The position numbers and the translations under genes are program-made. A DNA stretch of 64,000 nt from G965207335 sp965207335. GTDB lineage: Bacteria; Pseudomonadota; Gammaproteobacteria; PS1; Pseudothioglobaceae. The DNA lies in the NCBI GenBank assembly GCA_965207335.1, contig OZ242267.1, positions 1,116,001 through 1,180,000 on the forward strand. The letters run 5' to 3'. Shown in pieces: positions 61,331 to 64,000 of this stretch (its first letter is position 1; every line of letters begins with the position of its first letter). The notes below the pieces were generated by a model. The model searched no databases. It was not told the DNA's origin and saw only the letters and a list, made by a program, of their open reading frames with translations.

Positions 61331-63487
61331 CTATCTTAGCTTTACGATTTTTGCATATTCTAACATTAGCCATTTGCTACCGTAATGTTTAAAATTTACC
61401 TCAATTCTTGTGCTTTTGCCTGTGCCTGAATAATTAACTACCGAGCCTGTGCCAAATTTTTGGTGTTTAACTAAATCGCCAATTTTATAATCAGAGTTCT
61501 TGCTATTAATTTGCGGTGTTTTATTAGTAAAGTTTTGCTCTTTTTGGGAGGATTTGCTATCTAATCCTATTTTAATAAAGCTAATATTTTTACTTGGTAG
61601 CTCTGATAAAAATCTTGACGGTGGTAACTCTTTAATATTACCCCATAAAAACCTTTTTTGACAAAAACTTAGGTGCAATTTTTTTATAGCTCTTGTCATA
61701 GCTACATAACATAATCTTCGCTCCTCACTAATAAGCAATTCATCACCCTGAGATTGTGAAGATGGAAATATTCCTTCTTCTAAGCCTACAATAAACACAT
61801 AACCAAACTCTAAACCTTTTGCAGAGTGAATAGTCATTAATTGTACCTTAGGTATGCTTTCTTGTTGTAAATTAGTAGTATCCAGCATAGAGCTATCAAT
61901 AAAGGTATCTAATAATTCTTTATCATCATAATCATCTCTATGCTCTATTTGATAATCTTTGCCAGCACCTATTAATTCCTCTAAATTTTGAATTTTGCTT
62001 TTATTAATTTCATTGTTACTTTTGCTGTAATGTTCTATTAAAGTGCTTTTTTTAATGGTAGTTATTAAAGTATTTTCTAAGTCTGTGTTAGCTATACTAT
62101 CGGCTATATCAATTATTAATTGCTGAAAGGCTAATAAGGCATTTTTCGCCCTAGCACTTAGCAGATCAATTTTATTAATAGCATCCCAATAAGATAAACC
62201 ATGCCCCTTAGCATATACTGTTAATTTATCATAAGAGCTATCCCCTATACCTCTTGGCGGAATATTTATTATTCTATCAAAAGCAACATCATTGTTGTAG
62301 TTTAAGGCTAGTTTTAAATAACTAATGATATGTTTAATTTCTGCTCTTTCAAAAAACCTTAATCCGCCATAAATCTCATAAGGTATTTGTTTGGCTATTA
62401 ATTGCTCTTCTACCAATCTTGATTGAGCATTAGTCCTATATAAAACAGCACATTCTCCAGCAGTAATATTATCAGTTATGTATTGGCTAATTTTACCTAC
62501 TATGGCATTAATTTCTTGTTTGTCACTGCTAGTTTGTATTATCTCAATCAATTCTCCATCACCAGAATCCGTCCATAATAACTTACCTAATCTTTGTTTA
62601 TTATTTTTAATTAAAGCATTAGCGGCTGCTAAAATATTACCAGTAGAGCGATAATTTTGCTCCAAACGAATCATTTCAATAGGTGCAAAATCTTCTTTGA
62701 CATTAAGAATATTTTCTATTTTTGCACCACGCCAGCCGTATATAGATTGGTCATCATCGCCTACAAAAAACAAAGTATTATTATTATTTAATAGCTTTAT
62801 CCACTTATATTGAATACTATTAGTGTCTTGAAACTCATCTATTAGTATATGGCTAAACTGCTTTTGGTATTTATCTCTAATATCGGTATTATTTTCTAAT
62901 AATTCATAGTTTTTTAACAAAATTTCCGCAAAATCTAATAAATTATTATCATCACAGTATTTTTGATATTTTTGATAAACTTCAACACTTCTTTTAACAA
63001 AAAAGTTTTCTCCAACACTAATATTATTATGGCGATTACCTTCGTCTTTTTGTGAGTTAATAAAACTCCTAATTTTTTGTGGTATAAAGTTTTTTTCATC
63101 TAAAGACATTGTTTTTACAATATCTTTAATTATTCTTAATTGATCTTGAGAATCAATAATTTGATACTTAATACCAATAAAATTATCTTGCAACATCCTA
63201 TAAGCTATACCATGAAATGTCCCTATCCACATAGTATCAACAGGTTTAGTTAATAATAACTGCAACCTATGTTTCATCTCTTTTGCAGCTTTATTAGTAA
63301 AAGTAACCGCTAATATTTTGTTAGTATCAACCATATAATTAGCACATAAATACTCAATTCTATGGATGAGAATTTTAGTTTTGCCACTTCCTGCACCTGC
63401 TAGTATCAAAGAATTAGTATCTATTTTTAAGGTAACAGCCTTATATTGTTTAGAATTTAATGAAGAATTAGTATTGGTAAAGTTCAT
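61331..63487 (-). CDS. uvrD: UvrD/Rep-family DNA helicase
   Basis: 718 residues, superfamily 1A. Motif I LAGAGSGKTKIL near 31, motif II LIDEFQDTN near 217, motif III GDDDQSIYGWRG, QNYRST, motif V TIHSAKGLEF near 560 and motif VI YVAMTRAIKK near 600. The C-terminus has the Tudor-like end VGDLVKHQKFGTGSV found in UvrD and PcrA. It unwinds DNA in repair and replication restart. UvrD is preferred over Rep because of that tail. Confidence 0.9.
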   Translation of the reverse strand: MNFTNTNSSLNSKQYKAVTLKIDTNSLILAGAGSGKTKILIHRIEYLCANYMVDTNKILAVTFTNKAAKEMKHRLQLLLTKPVDTMWIGTFHGIAYRMLQDNFIGIKYQIIDSQDQLRIIKDIVKTMSLDEKNFIPQKIRSFINSQKDEGNRHNNISVGENFFVKRSVEVYQKYQKYCDDNNLLDFAEILLKNYELLENNTDIRDKYQKQFSHILIDEFQDTNSIQYKWIKLLNNNNTLFFVGDDDQSIYGWRGAKIENILNVKEDFAPIEMIRLEQNYRSTGNILAAANALIKNNKQRLGKLLWTDSGDGELIEIIQTSSDKQEINAIVGKISQYITDNITAGECAVLYRTNAQSRLVEEQLIAKQIPYEIYGGLRFFERAEIKHIISYLKLALNYNNDVAFDRIINIPPRGIGDSSYDKLTVYAKGHGLSYWDAINKIDLLSARAKNALLAFQQLIIDIADSIANTDLENTLITTIKKSTLIEHYSKSNNEINKSKIQNLEELIGAGKDYQIEHRDDYDDKELLDTFIDSSMLDTTNLQQESIPKVQLMTIHSAKGLEFGYVFIVGLEEGIFPSSQSQGDELLISEERRLCYVAMTRAIKKLHLSFCQKRFLWGNIKELPPSRFLSELPSKNISFIKIGLDSKSSQKEQNFTNKTPQINSKNSDYKIGDLVKHQKFGTGSVVNYSGTGKSTRIEVNFKHYGSKWLMLEYAKIVKLR

Positions 63488-63510
63488 CTTATTTAGTTAT
63501 TAATTTATAG

Positions 63511-63577
63511 TATAATTATCATTCTTATCCCTATACGAGATTTTATAGATTATAAATTATAAGAGGTATTAAAAATG
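63511..63577 (+). promoter_or_regulatory. Promoter and Shine-Dalgarno of the 64-residue gene
   Basis: TATAAT at 63511-63516, then aagagg at 63561-63566, 8 nt before the ATG. Confidence 0.5.
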
Positions 63578-63769
63578 ACTTATTATGAAGGTGTTAAAAA
63601 AATGGAGAAAATGGGTGTAGATGATAACTACATTCAAGGCTGGGTTAATGGATTTTTAAAAAACCCCGAAATAGAAGAACAAAGAATAACAGAAGCTTGG
63701 AAATCTGGCTATGAAGACGGCAAAAACAAGACTGATGCTAATTTTTCGGCAAATGTTGTAAAGCAATAA
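63575..63769 (+). CDS. Small acidic protein of unknown function
   Basis: 64 residues with a good Shine-Dalgarno. The sequence has the repeated-looking pairs YIQGWVNGFLKNPEIEEQR and ITEAWKSGYEDG. No signal peptide, membrane helix or cysteine. I do not recognise it. It lies 21 nt before epmB. Confidence 0.65.
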   Translation: MTYYEGVKKMEKMGVDDNYIQGWVNGFLKNPEIEEQRITEAWKSGYEDGKNKTDANFSANVVKQ

Positions 63770-63790
63770 ACCGCCATAAAGGTTGTAATA

Positions 63791-64000
63791 ATGCTTGAAA
63801 ATTGGCATACACAACTTAAACAATGCCTAAACACAGCAGAATCTTGCAATAATTATTTTGGTGTTGAGTATTTTACTGATAATGATTTTGTAATTAAAAT
63901 ACCCAAGCCTTTTGCTGATTTAATTGATAAAAACAATATCAACGATCCTTTATTATTGCAAGTATTGCCTAATAATAAAAAAATTACCAATACCGAAAAA
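63791..64000 (+). CDS. epmB: EF-P lysine 2,3-aminomutase, N-terminal end (partial)
   Basis: 70 codons to the window edge. The segments YFTDNDFVIKIPKPFADLID and DPLLLQVLPNNKK match the start of EpmB (YjeK), the radical-SAM aminomutase that makes beta-lysine for elongation factor P. The radical-SAM cysteines would lie beyond the window. Lysine 2,3-aminomutase relatives share the fold but not usually this opening. Confidence 0.75.
   Translation, partial: MLENWHTQLKQCLNTAESCNNYFGVEYFTDNDFVIKIPKPFADLIDKNNINDPLLLQVLPNNKKITNTEK

Noticed and set aside
1..64000. tRNA, rRNA or riboswitch genes
   Set aside because: I scanned intergenic DNA by eye for cloverleaf-type arms and conserved rRNA segments and saw none; a covariance-model search would be decisive.

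Overview
The window is an AT-rich (roughly 30% G+C by eye) bacterial chromosome segment. Gene families point to a gammaproteobacterium: MraY, Tgt, RlmD, NagZ/AmpG, a YfhL-type ferredoxin, EpmB, and a DUF1329-DUF1302-RND cluster. Low G+C, glycolate-to-glycine salvage genes and many decaying accessory modules would suit a SUP05/Thioglobaceae-like sulfur oxidiser or its symbiotic relatives. That placement is inference; no rRNA or carbon-fixation gene is present to test it.

Layout. 1-5.6 kb: end of a DUF1329 gene, a DUF1302 outer-membrane protein and an RND/MMPL transporter, visibly richer in G+C than what follows. 5.7-6.4 kb: decayed fragments of a UPF0261/Tm-1 gene and of lipA. 6.4-9.6 kb: a one-polypeptide restriction-modification enzyme behind a duplicated promoter. 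9.9-18 kb: an unknown gene coupled to an ATM1/HMT1-like ABC exporter, tgt, dcd, mraY, a cyclophilin-FKBP fusion, gltX and a ferredoxin. 18-30.4 kb: an O-antigen-ligase/oligosaccharyltransferase-like gene and a complete-looking type IVb pilus cluster (TcpQ-like protein, secretin, three inner-membrane/periplasmic factors, ATPase, major pilin, platform protein, two further prepilins, prepilin peptidase). 30.4-35.1 kb: class V aminotransferase divergent from glcDEF. 35.1-42.7 kb: rlmD, ligE and a YkuD-fold gene, interrupted by two toxin-antitoxin islands. 42.7-46.4 kb: ampG, nagZ, a small unknown gene and a secreted Hsp20-like protein. 46.6-61.3 kb: a defence island with a PLD-SNF2 helicase, VapBC, a frameshifted Eco57I-type methylase, a lipase, a membrane pentapeptide-repeat protein coupled to a four-gene bacterial ubiquitin-like (Bub-type) operon, and a DUF488 gene pair. 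61.3-64 kb: uvrD/rep helicase, a small gene, and the start of epmB.

The most notable structural signal is how accessory modules join the core. No transposase or integrase is visible. Instead each module is bordered by a degenerate duplicate of the end of a neighbouring gene. The glcF 3' end flanks the 35-38 kb island, the rlmD 3' end flanks the 39.5-41.2 kb island, and the Eco57I-methylase 3' end recurs three times, after the lipase, after the Bub operon and after the DUF488 pair. A 29-bp promoter copy precedes both the RM gene and the next operon. These look like recombination scars of a modular insertion or replacement process.

Second, many core genes have a -10-like hexamer 5-9 nt before the start codon and no Shine-Dalgarno sequence, implying leaderless mRNAs, while several accessory genes and the pilin carry clear Shine-Dalgarno sites. 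Third, two toxin genes are frameshifted while their antitoxins remain intact.
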